Below, in pieces: positions 11,535 through 24,027 of a stretch of 64,000 nt of DNA; position 1 is the first letter of the stretch; each line of letters begins with the position of its first letter. The position numbers and the translations under genes are program-made. This DNA is from Chalara sp. BL73 (taxonomy: Eukaryota; Ascomycota; Leotiomycetes; Helotiales). The notes beneath the pieces were generated by a model, which was given only the letters and a program-made list of their open reading frames with translations, was not told the DNA's origin and searched no databases. Location: positions 1 through 64,000 of the forward strand of contig CAKJVC010000161.1 of assembly GCA_918026815.1 (NCBI GenBank), written 5' to 3'.

Positions 11535-13199
11535 ATGCGGCTTTTGAATGTTAGGACATTGAAGCTTGAGGAATTTGTGGGGAGTGTTATACCAGAATAC
11601 GCGATACTTTCCCATACGTGGGGTGAGGACGAGGCATCGTTTTCGGAGTTTGCAGAGCTTGGAATATCGCGTTTTGTACGAGGCAAGTCAGGCTACACTA
11701 AGATCAAAGGGTTCTGCAAAAAGCAAATGACGATGGATTCCAGCATGTGTGGATTGATACTTGCTGTATCGATAAGAGAAGTAGCGCGGAGCTATCAGAA
11801 GCTATAAATTCCATGTTCAAGTGGTATCAGCGGGCTAAAGTATGCTACGTTTATCTGGAGGATGTTTCCCGGAAATCGTTTGATGTCACTTTTCGAAATG
11901 CCGGTGGTTTCCAAAGAGGGTGGACGTTGCAGGAACTTTTGGCGCCTCGAACTGTCCGATTCTTCGACAACACCTGGAGCTATCTCAACGATAAAACTTC
12001 ACTCGCTGAGAAGATAGCAACGATGACTGGAATCAGTACTCGGGCTCTCTTAGAACCCGCATCAATTCATGAGTATAGTGCTGCCCTGAGAATGTCATGG
12101 GCTTCCAAAGAGAAACAACGAGGATTGAAGACTCTGCATATTGCCTTTTGGAATCTTTGCTGTAAACATGCCACTGCTCTATGGCGAAGGAGAAAAGGCG
12201 TTTTTAAGATTGCAGGAAGAAATACTCCGAAACAGCTCGGATTGCTCGATTCTTGCATGGGATATCAGCTCACAGAACACCCGAGATGCTAGCTACTATT
12301 TGCGCGACCCATCAAGAAATAGTGCGCTTGCTTTGCATCCTAAGTATTTCAATAGCGTGAGAAACATTGTATCATTTCCAAGACCAGGCATCAGAATTCC
12401 GCATCAGATAAGTAGTGATGGGCTATATATCAACATGCCCCTCCTCCAGTCTCAAAACGGCGATTCAGTGGCGAGTCATTTTAATTATGGTGGATTCTTC
12501 GATGATTCAGCCGAAAAGTTCTGCTCCGGTCTGCTCGACTGCCATTTTGAAGACGATTTCTCAGGATGTATTGGAATTCCTTTGATGAGTACACAAACAC
12601 CAAATGTATTTATCAGAGCTCCATATGCTCCCTTAGCGGTCGTCTCTCATGAAGATCGAATGAAGGCAAAGGAGGGCATGGTGATCATCGGTCGTATGGA
12701 ATATCTGATCCATGAGATACCTGCGTTGTCTTCTCACGTATGGTGGCTCAAGTCAGATTCTGCAAGATCTCATGGCTACATGTTGACAGAGACTACGTGT
12801 GTGCCGCCGATGCCTTGCACCTGGAATGAGAAAACTCAGATCATGCGAATCAACGTGTTGATGGAAAGCTTTTTCCAAATAAGATATGCCGCATTTTCCT
12901 TCAGTAAGTCTGATGATGAGAATTTTGCGATTGGGTTCGTCATTATCTTTGGGTTTGATACTTTTGCCCATGACCCGAAGATTGCCTGCTTCCCAAGGCT
13001 GGTCAAGGAGTCGCTGGGCAGTTGGGCTGAGAAGCATGCTCGCGAACTCCATCCCTTTGCAAGCAAAGGGGAGAATAATGTATTGACCACAGAAATTGAA
13101 CAAGATTCCAAATTTGTCACTGCTATCTTCAGAAAGGAAAAGGTTATGAGCCAAGAGATATTCATCCTCGAAGTGAAGATCGAGGACACGACAAAGTAA
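11535..13199 (+). pseudogene. HET-domain (heterokaryon incompatibility) gene, frameshifted
   Basis: The HET family motifs are all present but in different frames: start MRLLNVRTLKLEEF, then AILSHTWGEDEASF (11600-11645), WIDTCCIDKRSSAELSEAIN (11750-11810), GWTLQELLAPR (11920-11950) and MPLLYGEGEKAF (12168-12205). HET proteins trigger death or growth arrest when unlike strains fuse; the domain normally occupies the first 150-200 residues. The frame changes at the A-run 11718-11722, at the A-run 12106-12108 and at the GG at 12150-12151. Each change equals loss of one base, and no intron borders explain them. The C-terminal part (12141-13199, about 350 codons) stays open and has no recognised domain. 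As written the gene cannot make a full HET protein, so it is a pseudogene or has homopolymer errors. Confidence 0.75.
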
Positions 13200-14003
13200 T
13201 ATCATCCACTGCCGATGGCTTTTGATGATACTTCTTTATGTCTCAAATACAGAACACTTAAGTATTATGTTGATTGATTGGATCTCATGCGAGCCTCTGT
13301 ATTCTACATGCTATGCAGCAGCCTTTCCTAAGGCGCCAATTTGTATAAAATACTCGAAGCAAGGGCTAGATATCATGAAGTCTGAAAGAACCGTATTCGC
13401 TCCTTGTTAGGCCTAGAGTATATGTGAAATGCAAAAAGAAACCTGAGGCTGATTGGTGGTTTCTTTGATGTAAGGCACCGTCTGCATTATTATTGTATCC
13501 CCAACCAACAATGACCATTTGCACAATAGCCGAAGATATTATACAGTATCATATCCATGGGCAACATCTAAATAGATTAGCCCGGGTGGTTCCTCGGTTT
13601 TTGATAGAATTGTTCCTGAGTACAGAGGAGGCGCTTTGTGCACCTAATTGGTTCAGACTGGCTAAGCAAGCTTGGCTGCGTCGTGATTTTGCCTAAGCAG
13701 GAGATGTTCTGTAAGCCGGGAAGATCATCCAATCGCAACTAGCATGCCGACCAGCATTATGGTGCAACTCTCATCTATTTTCTGACAGGCACGGAGTCCA
13801 GAATGAGCCGCGCTGATACGGCATTGGTCGCCACCACCCCACAGAGCTGCGGCACAGTCCTAAATTAACAAGAGCAGAGAACATGGGAGGCGCTCAGCCT
13901 TCAACGTCTTTATGGTTATCTATTCAGGTTCTTGTTTCTTGAACCTCATTGTCTTTTAGTTCAATGTTCTGAGACTCCCGGCCTATATTTTGGAGTCGCG
14001 ATT
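13200..14003. other. Intergenic, no supported gene
   Basis: Two short frames (13222-13410 and 13493-13696) have no domain or splice support. The last 100 bp precede the surface-protein start at 14004. Confidence 0.4.
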
Positions 14004-16107
14004 ATGGATCTGAATATGTTAACGTTTCTTCTGGCATTTGTTATTTCTCTCGTTTCTTCTGAATCAATACCACAAGGTCAAGCGATTCTTTCTCCAACCA
14101 CAAGTGTATATCAGGCTGACCTTCGACAGCTACGACAACATCGCACTCGATTCACCAGCATTACTTAAAGTCAAACAGCACACTCACGACGTTGAGTTCT
14201 TCCGGTCCAGAACCCTCAAGCTGTTGCTTTATTGTTCAAGATGTCGTACAACAGAACTGGTGGGAAGTTTACTCAACAGGGACACCCATATTCCAGGTCG
14301 TAAATGTAACTTCAATCACAACGTTCGTCGAGCTAGGGCCCAGTACAGTCCGTACACGATATGAGACCAATGTGCGCACCACTAATGCATCTTTCGTCTT
14401 CACGTATCCCGTGGGATACAACCCAGCGACCTTAATGCTAAACAATGCGCCACAACCGCTTGAAACAACTTCGAAGATAGTAAACGCTACGCAAGTTGTT
14501 ACGGCAGGCGTCACAGTCCAGTCGCCAGCAGCATTCTGGGTATACTCAACCGTCAAAATAATCACTGTTCCAGCCGTTACTGATGCCGGTGGAAATGCTG
14601 TTTGCGCCACGCCCTCGCAGGGAAATAGTACTGGCTTCTCTCCTGGAGCGGGACTCACAGAACCTACAGGCCCGACATCAGATATATTTGCTATTACCGG
14701 CATCAACTCCAATGCTGAGGCATATTTTGGTGGATCCAGTATCAGTGGGAAAGCCACTACGACGGAGGGGGCTATTACAGGCACTACAACAAGATCTGCA
14801 TTCACACTCACGAATACACTAAGCTCTTTAACGACGCAAGCAGTGTCTACCGAATCGCTACATGAAACACTATCGGTTTGGGCGCGATCAAATGGGGAAA
14901 CATTTGTTTTTACTCCATCTACCACTGGTGTTGCAATTACGTTCCCTACTCCATTTGTATGGCATTTTCTTTCCCCTTCACCTTGTTGTGCATGCATGAG
15001 CTAATGTTATCATAGATATACCTTCCTCCACGGGGAGCAACAGGAGGAACAGAGACTGGTGCAATCTCAGCTTGTCTCCAGACAGGAGGCAATGAGAACT
15101 ATGGATATGTCCCTCAAAGCGTGATCGATCATATGATTTCCGAACCAGCCATAAGAAGCCAGTACCCAGGCATTGCCTCTTGCTTGCCTGCTGGTCCGTC
15201 CATTATTCACGTCCCGAAATGTGGCGAGGTAGCTCCAGCTTTCCAGTCGGCCGGAGGAGACCTCACCGAGGGTACCATTATCACGATTGGGGGAGAGGCC
15301 ATCCAGACTACACCCGCTTTACCCCCGGCAGCGCCAGTGACGACCGAAACACCGGCCGCGATACCAGTTGTGGTACCCACGCCACCGGCTCCAACCACAA
15401 CTTCTCCAGCTCCTCCAGTGGCTCCAGTCGCGACGGGTGCACCAGCCCCAATTGAAACACCAACCCTGCCCGTCCCAGCAGCTCAACTTCCAGAAACAAA
15501 TCCACCGAACCCACCGCCTTCGCCCGAAGGCGCCCAGACCTCGGGAGCCGCTGTCGTGCAAACCACTGCCGTGCCAACTGAAATTGTAGACTTCCAACCC
15601 GCAGCATCCGCGCCTCTTCTAATCCCAGAGACGCCCACGGCCATCGGCGGCGTAATAGCGTCGGTAATCGGCTTGCCTAATTCTCCTCCCAACCAGAACC
15701 CGGCGCCCGCCGGTCAAAACACTCCTCCAGCCATAACCACGCCGTCATCGCCGAGCTTCATAGTCATCCAGCCCGGCACCATCGCACAAAATGAAGCGCC
15801 GTCACTGGTCGGCAGCACGACGATCATCAGCAACACGCCATACATCATCGTGTCGAGCGCGACGACCATCCGCGTGCAGGGCGGGGTCGCAGTGACGAGC
15901 TCGCCGTACCCTGACAACGGGCAGGGCAAAACGACGGTGGTAGGTGGTTTGACGGTGGTGATACCCGGTGCGAACGCGACAGCAGGTGCTAACACCACAA
16001 CGGCGGTACCTGGGTTCGTTCAAGCCGGCGATGCTGGGAAGGGAAAAGGAGTCCTCGAGTTCTTCTGGGGAGTCGTCGGGGCGACGATGTGGATGGTTGT
16101 TGCATAG
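14004..16107 (+). CDS. Secreted, Pro/Thr-rich, probably GPI-anchored surface protein
   Basis: A 659-residue model with three exons: 14004-14105, 14171-14956 and 15016-16107. Both introns are phase 0 (gtatat...taaag and gtatgg...catag). The start MDLNMLTFLLAFVISLVSS is a signal peptide, cleaved near SES. Next come a Thr/Ser/Val-rich domain with several N-glycosylation sites (NVTS, NATQ, NSTG) and a conserved-looking segment after residue 300 with two close Cys (SCLPAGPSIIHVPKCGE). A long Pro/Ala/Thr linker follows (about residues 395-510), and the protein ends in a short Gly/Lys stretch and a hydrophobic C-terminus (FFWGVVGATMWMVVA) typical of a GPI signal. It likely sits on the plasma membrane or wall. 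No enzyme domain recognised; a structural or adhesion role is inference only. Confidence 0.7.
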
Positions 16108-16611
16108 TGTACGAAATCACGCGTGATGAACGTTGGGGAAAATAGATTCGTGATTAGGCATTTTTGGGCGTTGGGGATAGGCGTTATTATTATTATTTTC
16201 ATCTGCAGGTGTAAGATGTTATGATCCGGATGATGGATGATGGGATTTTAGCCCGATGGGCCTGGGAAGGACAAAGAAAAGAGTTATTTATGCATGGGGC
16301 AAAAGGGCGTTTGGTCCACGGCGACACTGGGAATGGGTTCCGGGCCGACGAGAGTGGAAAGAGGGTTTTCAGATGTACATATTTGGCCGCTTCATATATT
16401 GTGTTTGATTTGTAGTATATGAGAGATGGCGATAGAAAAAGTAGCAAAATAGTCGTCAACATAAGAATATAGAACTTTTGAGTTAGTTCAAGGTAGTTTT
16501 CTTGAATGGTCCTTGGAATATATATGTATTCATAACATGGTATCTACAACCGTATCCTAAACCCCAGATCCAGAAAATCCCAAACGTGATGCTGACCCTT
16601 ATGCTTATGCT
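16108..16611. other. Convergent 3' intergenic
   Basis: Lies between the surface-protein stop and the mannosidase stop. AT-rich, with runs such as attattattattattt near 16185 and no gene; it should hold both 3' untranslated regions. Confidence 0.5.
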
Positions 16612-19600
16612 CTAAACAACGATGATATTGCCGACCACGAGGCCCTGACTCTGTATATGGTACCGTCTTCTTATCCCGATGCTTTTTGACTTCTTGAACA
16701 ACTCAATGACCTTCTCTCCACCACCAACCATAACCATAGAAATCTGATTATGTCTCAGCAACCCGCTCGGTGTAACCTGTGCCCTATCCAATAACGGTCT
16801 TATCAGTTTGCTTCCTCCCCTTCCACCCGCTGAGAACGGTAGTTCCTCGCCTTCCTCCCACAATTCATCGTCTTGATCATCCGAAACCATGATTACCATT
16901 TTAAGGCCCCAGTACGAGGGCGAGAAGCTGGGGATATTGGCGAGCTTGTCGGAGAATGTGCAGCCGCCACGCTTCATGACTATGATGTCGTGTTTGCGCA
17001 CAGCTTCGTCGGGGAGTCTGGAATTGCAGGAATCTGCTGCAAAGTACAAGCGACTCCAAGTTAGGGTATCGACGGAAGTTTGATGTGGGTCGGGTGAGTC
17101 GGCAACATCAATAATAGGTGCGGCGCCTATGCCTATGGGCGCGATGGCGGCAATAGTGGCATAGGTGTACTGGGGAGGAGCCTCGACTTGGGGGATAAGG
17201 GTTGCGACGGGATCTCTTAGAACCGAGCTGACTTGGCTAAGGAGTGATGAAAACATTGTTTTGTATTCTGCAGCGAGACCGGATGATGCTTTGCGAATTG
17301 AGTCTTCAAGATCCAACTTTGGCACTTTGGTCTCCTCGGACTTCGCGTCAGGGGCCGGTTCTTTAGGTGATGACTTGTTCTGCTTTGCTGTATCTTCGAA
17401 TTGTAAGACGAGATCCATCATGACCGTATCACGGACGCGAGTGAAAGACGGATCGGTAATGTCTCCAATGATGTCTCGGGGAATAAACACTTTCTCATCT
17501 CTCCCAAGAGGGATATTTGCGATATTCCACACACGCCAGGTTTCCAGCAGGGGCCCGTTCAGCGCTCGGAAAGGCGAAGGGTTTTCATAGACCATACCGA
17601 GTTTCATGCCTGACAGACTCTTCACGAGAATACCTTCGTTCAGTCGAATCAAACCATGGTGACCGAAATGGAAATTTGGTGAGCCATGTGCATTTGAAAG
17701 AGGCGGGCTGGCCGGAAATTCAATGCTGAATGTTGTTTTCAGAGGAAGCTGGTCACAAGTTCCATTGGTTGGCAAGAAGGACCGCGGTAAGGTCCACGGG
17801 TAGTATGTGTGATTTGGGGAGGTCCTAATATTGGGCTGGTCTAAAGGTGCTTCAGTTAGTGCTTTGTTGGTCGAAGACTCTATATCCATAGCATGAGAAT
17901 TTGGAATAAGGTGTAAGCCTGTCAGGCTTGACGCATGGAATAAATCTGGTCTCGATGCAGTAACAGAGATTGTGAAAGGTAATGGTGGAGCAGGCGCTGG
18001 ACAGTTATCCCTGACCGAAGCATCTGGCAATGGTTGAATGTCTTTCCGCTCCATGCGTTGTTTCCGGACCGTGGATTTTTTCTCCTTAGGAATAAGTAAC
18101 GGATGACCTTCGGTAGTAAAGACGTACGCTGCATCAAGCTTGTTCAAAGGATGATCCGGATCAAACAGAAGATAAAGATACTTGGCTGTTTCTCCTAGGA
18201 AAAAACTTTCCATGCGATCACTCTTCTCGCCTGTTCGAACATCTTGAAGTCCAGACCAGCCACATTCAGTCCAGCACCTAGTTTTGATGTCCTCTAAGAC
18301 CATCTCGCCGACATGCAGATACCATGGATCTCCTGTGGCACGATACAGATGATAGTTTGACTCGATGAATTCTGGACGTCCCGGCCACCAGCCTAGACCT
18401 CCTTCCACTTGACCTTCTCGGACAGACCAACGTTCTGGAAGTGCCGAGTATCGCGTCCATAGTGCAGTATAGAGCAAATTCGTCTCAATTGCTTCCTCCA
18501 CTTCACCAGCTAGCGTGAGGAGCCCAGGGTAATAAGCTCCAAGGCTATCAATCCAGTATGCTTGTGGTGATCCTGTCGACAGATGCACATTAACGTAGTG
18601 AGGGTGATGAGTGCTACTATACAAATGCCTCCTTATGGCAGCATGTGCTTCGTGCCAAGCATTCAGAAAGGCCTCAGATGAGTTTTCTTCAATGCTAAGC
18701 GGACTATAAATGGTATTTGGATCAAGCCAAGTGGGATCATCCTCCCTAGATGGAATTGTAAGATTTGGCGTTTCGTGCCCAGAAAGTAGAATCGAGGTTT
18801 TCAGCGCATACTCGAAGAAGCTGTCAGTGCCTGCACCGATGCCTGCATATGGGCCGATCCACTGGCCGTTTTCAGCGTCAACACCTGCGCCAATGAGGCC
18901 AATATTGCTCCTTCTCTCCCACACTGCCCAGAAAGCTCTTTTTGCAAGTTGCTCAAATCTGGGGTCACCGGTCAACCTGCTTAATACTGTAAACTCCAGC
19001 ACCAAGCTGCCAGCCCCAGCACTACATGTCTCAGTAATTTCAGGGCTTCCTTCTTCAACATAGCCTTCAAAATCAGAGTCGCGGTGAAGTGGAGAGTTTA
19101 GATAGAATGGAATCCCATGGCGGAGATTTACTCTTGGATAAGGCATGCCAGTCGCAGTGTAGAACGCAGGCAACAATCGTTGCGCAAGATCTAAAGCAAG
19201 ACGAAGCAGCTGCCCATTGTACCGGAACTTGTTTGGCCACTGTATTGTAGGTGTTTCCCCATCCTTGAGGACCTGCGATTTCGACCTCTTACGACGAGCT
19301 TCGTAACCCCTAATCGGCAGTTCTCCACTTGCAAATAGATGCGCGCTTAACAGTCCACCAACACCTCTTATGACTGTTTCGAATACCTGAACTTTGCTAT
19401 CCACATCGAATCCGCGAGCTCGTAGTCCTTTCCCTGCCGGTCCTTTCGTGCCGTCTCCATATTGTTCTACCAGAGACTTCACACCATTCTGAAAGTTACG
19501 TAGAGCCTTGGCTCCTGCCCTCGCCTTGTCAGGCGGGGCAGAGGCAAGAATCGCAAGCGTAGAGAGACTATCTATCAGGGTGAGAGAATAGTTGCCCAGG

Positions 19601-19935
19601 ACATCATTAAGTTCGACATGGCGAGGATTCTGCGAATCTCGTGTCAAAGGCACACAAGAGACTGGCCGCAGCTAGCAAGTATCAGCGGAGCACTATTTTG
19701 GCTACCGGATCCTCCCTACCTCATCCTCCGGAAATGCCACATCCATATAATTATCAAAGCCATGGTAGAACATGGCGACTGTCTCTTGCCGCAATTCTGC
19801 TATGCGGGCAGGTGTCATGGCTTTCGCCAACACCAGCCACATTGCAAACAACAGCAGAATCCATCTTGTTTTCGTGCCTGTCGTCAACTGATCACTGCAA
19901 GATGTGTTCAGCCAACCTTGCCATGACAATGGCAT
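16612..19935 (-). CDS. EDEM-type GH47 alpha-mannosidase-like protein (ER quality control)
   Basis: A 1091-residue model with two exons, 19935-19720 and 19671-16612, and an intron at 19672-19719 (gtaggg...gctag). The N-terminus has a signal/anchor (WILLLFAMWLVLAKA). The GH47 (alpha/alpha)6 barrel follows: MFYHGFDNYMDVAFP at its start, LNDVLGNYSLTLIDSLST, ETCSAGAGSLVLEF, GTDSFFEYALK, and at its end VFTTEGHPLL, whose Thr is the usual calcium ligand. Domain length and motifs fit the EDEM/Htm1 branch, which trims mannose from misfolded glycoproteins and marks them for ER-associated degradation, rather than the Golgi/ER class-I processing enzymes. After a linker, the C-terminal 350 residues contain a PA-like segment (IIVMKRGGCTFSDKLANI), as seen in other EDEM proteins. 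The long exon is fully open. The ATG at 19935 is chosen as the first in frame. Confidence 0.85.
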
Positions 19936-21809
19936 CACCGATGCTTTTGAATGATGAACGGCATGTGAGCGCCAAACCTGCAGAAGTCAAGTGCAACTTT
20001 CCACTCGTAGAATCCAATATAATATCATTCAAGTAGAATATCCAGCTCAATGAAATGGCATGAAAAAAGGAGGGAGCGAAAAGGACAGCTAGGTTATTGG
20101 ATCGGATACCCCAGTCCTTTTGGCAATGTTGTAATTGTAAGCAGGATGACTAATAGCTTATATAATGCGAATCCTCTTCCCAACATGCATTCACAAGCTC
20201 ACCTTACTAAAATCTCGGTGACGTGGTCGCTGTCTCTTTTTTTTGTTTTTGTTTTATTGCCCATGGGATATACTCTCTCGTTCAGCTAAATGCTTTCTTA
20301 TTCTGCTTACGGAGTATTATCTGTATTATCGGCTTTTAAAGCCTGGCGTTCGATTTGGCAGAACAGTTTTACCGCTCCCAAGAGAGAGATGGCAATTGAA
20401 GTTCACAATAAGCTTTGTGATGAAGTCTATTTGCCATCTTTTTTTTACTAAATTTTGTTTCCCGTTTTCATGCGATCTTTTCTGTGCGCTGTACCTGTCA
20501 GCCATTCTCATAACTCTGCTGCTCTTGCTCATCGATCCATGACCTTCTCTTTTGACCCTATTACCACACTCCCTCTACAAGAGCCATTTTTTGTCCCACG
20601 TCATGAATTGTTTCCCTAGACTGTTTCTCATACTGATTTGGTTTCCTTCTGCGGTATCATGTGCTGGATACCTGTAAGAAGAGAAGTGCCGGTTGAGATG
20701 AGTATTTGAAATGAAGCTTGAAGGGAGGTAGCCGCGCCTCAGCATACTAAGTGGTGTAATCTACTTCGAGATGTGCAGAGTTTCCCGTTGAAAGACAAAA
20801 CTGAAACAACGAGTGCCTATTTGTTTCGTGGAATGCCCATATCTCTAGCCCAGATATATAGCACAATACATCTTAGCAAGATTGCAAAAGTCAAAGAAGA
20901 ACTCCAATGATGACATCAATATTGGATGCCAAACTCTTAACAAATCACACTATCCATCCAATAACTAGATCATGGTATTTAGTGTAGGCTATAGTCCCTC
21001 ACCTCTTTCCTCTTATCCTATAAGGACTCTCTACAGAAAGATTCTGAAATCAGAAATAACATCGCAACATTCCAGTTAAAGGACGAACAGCGAAAGAGAG
21101 TAACCTGATACTCCTTGGTCCGTCAAGAAATGACACAAGCCAGATCCAAGACAAGAATACGTTTGCAGCTAAACCCTCAGTTTTGCTAGCTTCTCCACTA
21201 CTCGACTTCAATGTCGAGACTCGATCTCATCTAACAGAAAAAAATGAAGACCCAGGAAACTCTACACGGCTATTGAGCCACGAACCAGCTTTGCCATCAT
21301 CTGCGTACCAGCTCTCACCAATAGCACCCCATCCCTCTCATCACAGGCCAACCACATTTCTTATATGTCACGTGCCTGCGAAATCACATGGCATCGCGCA
21401 TGTCAGAGGCTACAACGTATGTTTGAAGGCGGCCGCACACTCGACGCCCGATAGGAAAGGAATTTGGAAGCCTTACATGGTTGCCCGATCAAATCAACAA
21501 ATCAATCATGCAGCGTTACAGTACAAGTACTGTATATTGACCCCTGTCCGTTGGCTGCGCAGAGGCCTTCCAGGTGTTCTTGAGCTCATCCGAGAGGCCG
21601 CCCAACTATACCAATACTTAATCACGCCTGAAGTCCCGATGTTGCGTTCTTTCTTCTTCAGATCAATTTCTTGTCATTGGGACAATTGATGTACGCCTCT
21701 CAATTCAGCCGGTCCTACCCCCAAGTTTACGTATAACATTTACTAACACTCATATAGCCTCACGCACTTCACGCACTCTCCTGAGCGGAGCATCCCTCCG
21801 CTCCACACC
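19936..21809. other. Long intergenic, probable shared upstream region
   Basis: Poly-T/poly-pyrimidine tracts (20230-20260, 20440-20460) and AT-rich DNA. A 168-codon frame at 21183-21689 has no domain and no clear start context; it could be a 5' exon or leader of the zinc-finger gene, but I cannot support it. Confidence 0.35.
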
Positions 21810-22723
21810 CCATTCAACAAGAATGTCGAAGTGATCAAGTTCAATCAGGCGACCTCGAAGCGAACTTCTTTCTAGCCAGTCTTGAGGATCTCTGCCGTAC
21901 GGGACCGGCAGAATCTCCTAGCTGTGATGGAGTGTCTTTTTGGCAGCTTGAAAGTCTCGACCACTGCGGACTTGGATCGTGGGATCCCGGTGCCGAGGAG
22001 GATGGATTTGGTGGATGGGATCCGGATAATTGGGACAGAATGGCGATTGAAGATTGGGGCACAGTGCAACCAGCACAGAACAGAGTGGAAGTGGAAGGAG
22101 TAAGTCCAGCGCTGCTGGAGAGACGAGATACGGCCACGATCCGAGCATGGGACATATCGAGATTGGAAGTACCGGCGGAAAGCACACAGGTGGAGTACAT
22201 ACCACCTGATACACCCTTCGATTCCAACACGCCATCATCGACTTTCGCAAAACATGGTACGAGCCAGGTTCTAGACAACACCTCAGCGGGTCTTGTTTGT
22301 GATAGGCCAGCGGAAGACACCGTTTCTACGGCAAGCTCAGCTCGAAATGCTACCTTTTTGGCAGACCAGTGGCTATGCGAATATCCGAACTGTGGTCGAG
22401 CATTCACACATCGCCACAAGCTCAAGTATGTTAGGTCCTTAGGGAAAATTCCTTTTAGTCACATTAACTTTCTGGTGTACTCGCTGATATTGTGAAGTCG
22501 ACACAGAAAATATCATATCAAGCCACACAAATGCCTTGAGTCGTCTTGCGCATTTCGACAAGTTGCCTTCTCACTGAAGAAAGACCTCATCCGACACCAA
22601 GCCATGCACAGTGGTCGCCGCTTCTACTGCCATCATCCTGGATGTAGGTACACTTTTGGCAGGGCTGAAGGTTTCACAAGACAGGACAATTTGAAGAGAC
22701 ACATTGCTGCACAGCATTCTTAG
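21810..22723 (+). CDS. C2H2 zinc-finger protein, 5' end uncertain
   Basis: The open frame runs from about 21800 to 22425. An intron at 22426-22497 (gtatgt...gtgaag) follows, and the last exon is 22498-22723. The junction falls inside the first finger and restores CEYPNCGRAFTHRHKLNRH. Three fingers are seen: that one; HKC..SC..F..LIRHQAMH; and FYCHHPGC...F..QDNLKRHIAAQH, which ends the protein. The N-terminal 190 residues are acidic and Trp/Asp/Ser-rich (activation-domain-like). No in-frame ATG occurs at the beginning of the open block, so the first exon lies upstream, possibly ending before the acceptor near 21758-21800. A nuclear DNA-binding role is expected from the fingers; its targets cannot be inferred. 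Confidence 0.7.
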
Positions 22724-24027
22724 ATGGGATTTGAAGCTGCTGCTAGGGCCTGAATGCTCTTCGACCACAGCTCTTCCGCAGTTCTTTACATGATATCTTT
22801 CAGGCTCTCGACATACTTCTGGTAGCCAAACTTTACGTCGCTGGCGTCGAAATACGTCATGGCTGCCAGAATGTGGTGACATGATATTCAATCCCTTCTC
22901 GAATTCCCCCGACTTCGTCTTCCACCCTTCTAGGATCACATGTTGGCCTTCATATATCTCGTCTATTCGATTATGGCCCTGTTATACGTGGCAGGTCTAG
23001 CTCCCAGGATACCTGGATTAAAACGCAAACCTTAACTGGTTCTGCATTCCTTTTTGCTTGGACCTAACATTTGATGCAATTTTGCTTACGTTACCTAGGC
23101 TCGTAGATCCCGGCGATGCTTATATACGTTATTTATGAATAGTTTCATAAAACACCCTTGCCGCCTCCCGGAGGAGCATTTTTTCCGATAGCAGAAAAGT
23201 ACAGGATAATGCTAACCCTGTGGGTTACGGGAAGTGTGGATCTCAGGCTTGGACTGGTAATCCAGCTCTGTGTGGGCAAGGGCTGAGATCAGTTGTTCAC
23301 GAGTTTTATGATTTGGCGTTTTCTTTTCCTCTTTCTCTTAGCCAGTCACCCTCAAGCAGTAGATATGTTATCCTCAATCGAGTCTTTCGTACCTAAAACT
23401 AAAAGTGAGATCTCAATCACAAAGTAGAGCCCCGTGCTCAGTCGTTTTCGTTGCTAGACGGCAAGCTGATGAATGCTTTGCCAGTATTGAATAACTGAGG
23501 GGGGAACACGTATTCTCTGGCTTGTACCTGCGCGAAACAGCACGTGGGTTATGAAATGTTTGAGGATCTGTTCATGACAAAGTTTGGTATTGCTGACAGG
23601 AGCAATTCCTACAGGTGACGCACCTCTTCTCCTCCCACTCATCCTCATGCTCACAAAGAGATAGGAAAGTGCATACATATGTATTAGGCGTACGATGGCT
23701 ACACCTGACTAAAACAGGCCATAAAAGCAGATATCTCTAGCCGCTCATAATTGCAATTATAAACTGGATTTGTTTTCGAATACAGTTGTTCCCAACTCTT
23801 ACGCTGTGCTACGCCGTCCCTAGAAATATATAAGCCCCAGTATATGCAAGGCATCCCCTCCTCCCAAAGATGCGTGCCGTCATTATCGCATGTCCGCTTG
23901 AAGCGTACGTTTAGGCTCAAGACTCCAAAGCCACGATGTGGATGCTGGGTCCACTTCTTCATTCTTAAATCTCCAAGTACCGAGCCACTAGTTTTCGATC
24001 CCCGTCTATTCATGAGGCGCTCTCGTC
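22724..24027. other. Convergent intergenic, no supported gene
   Basis: Short frames only (22571-22939 overlaps the zinc-finger exon on the other strand). No RNA gene or repeat recognised. Confidence 0.45.

Noticed and set aside
14269..14997. 242-codon open frame on the minus strand
   Set aside because: It is the mirror of the Thr/Val-rich surface-protein exon, whose composition leaves the opposite strand open. No domain or start context.
21183..21689. 168-codon frame on the plus strand
   Set aside because: No domain, unusual composition, and no splice path into the zinc-finger frame that I could confirm.
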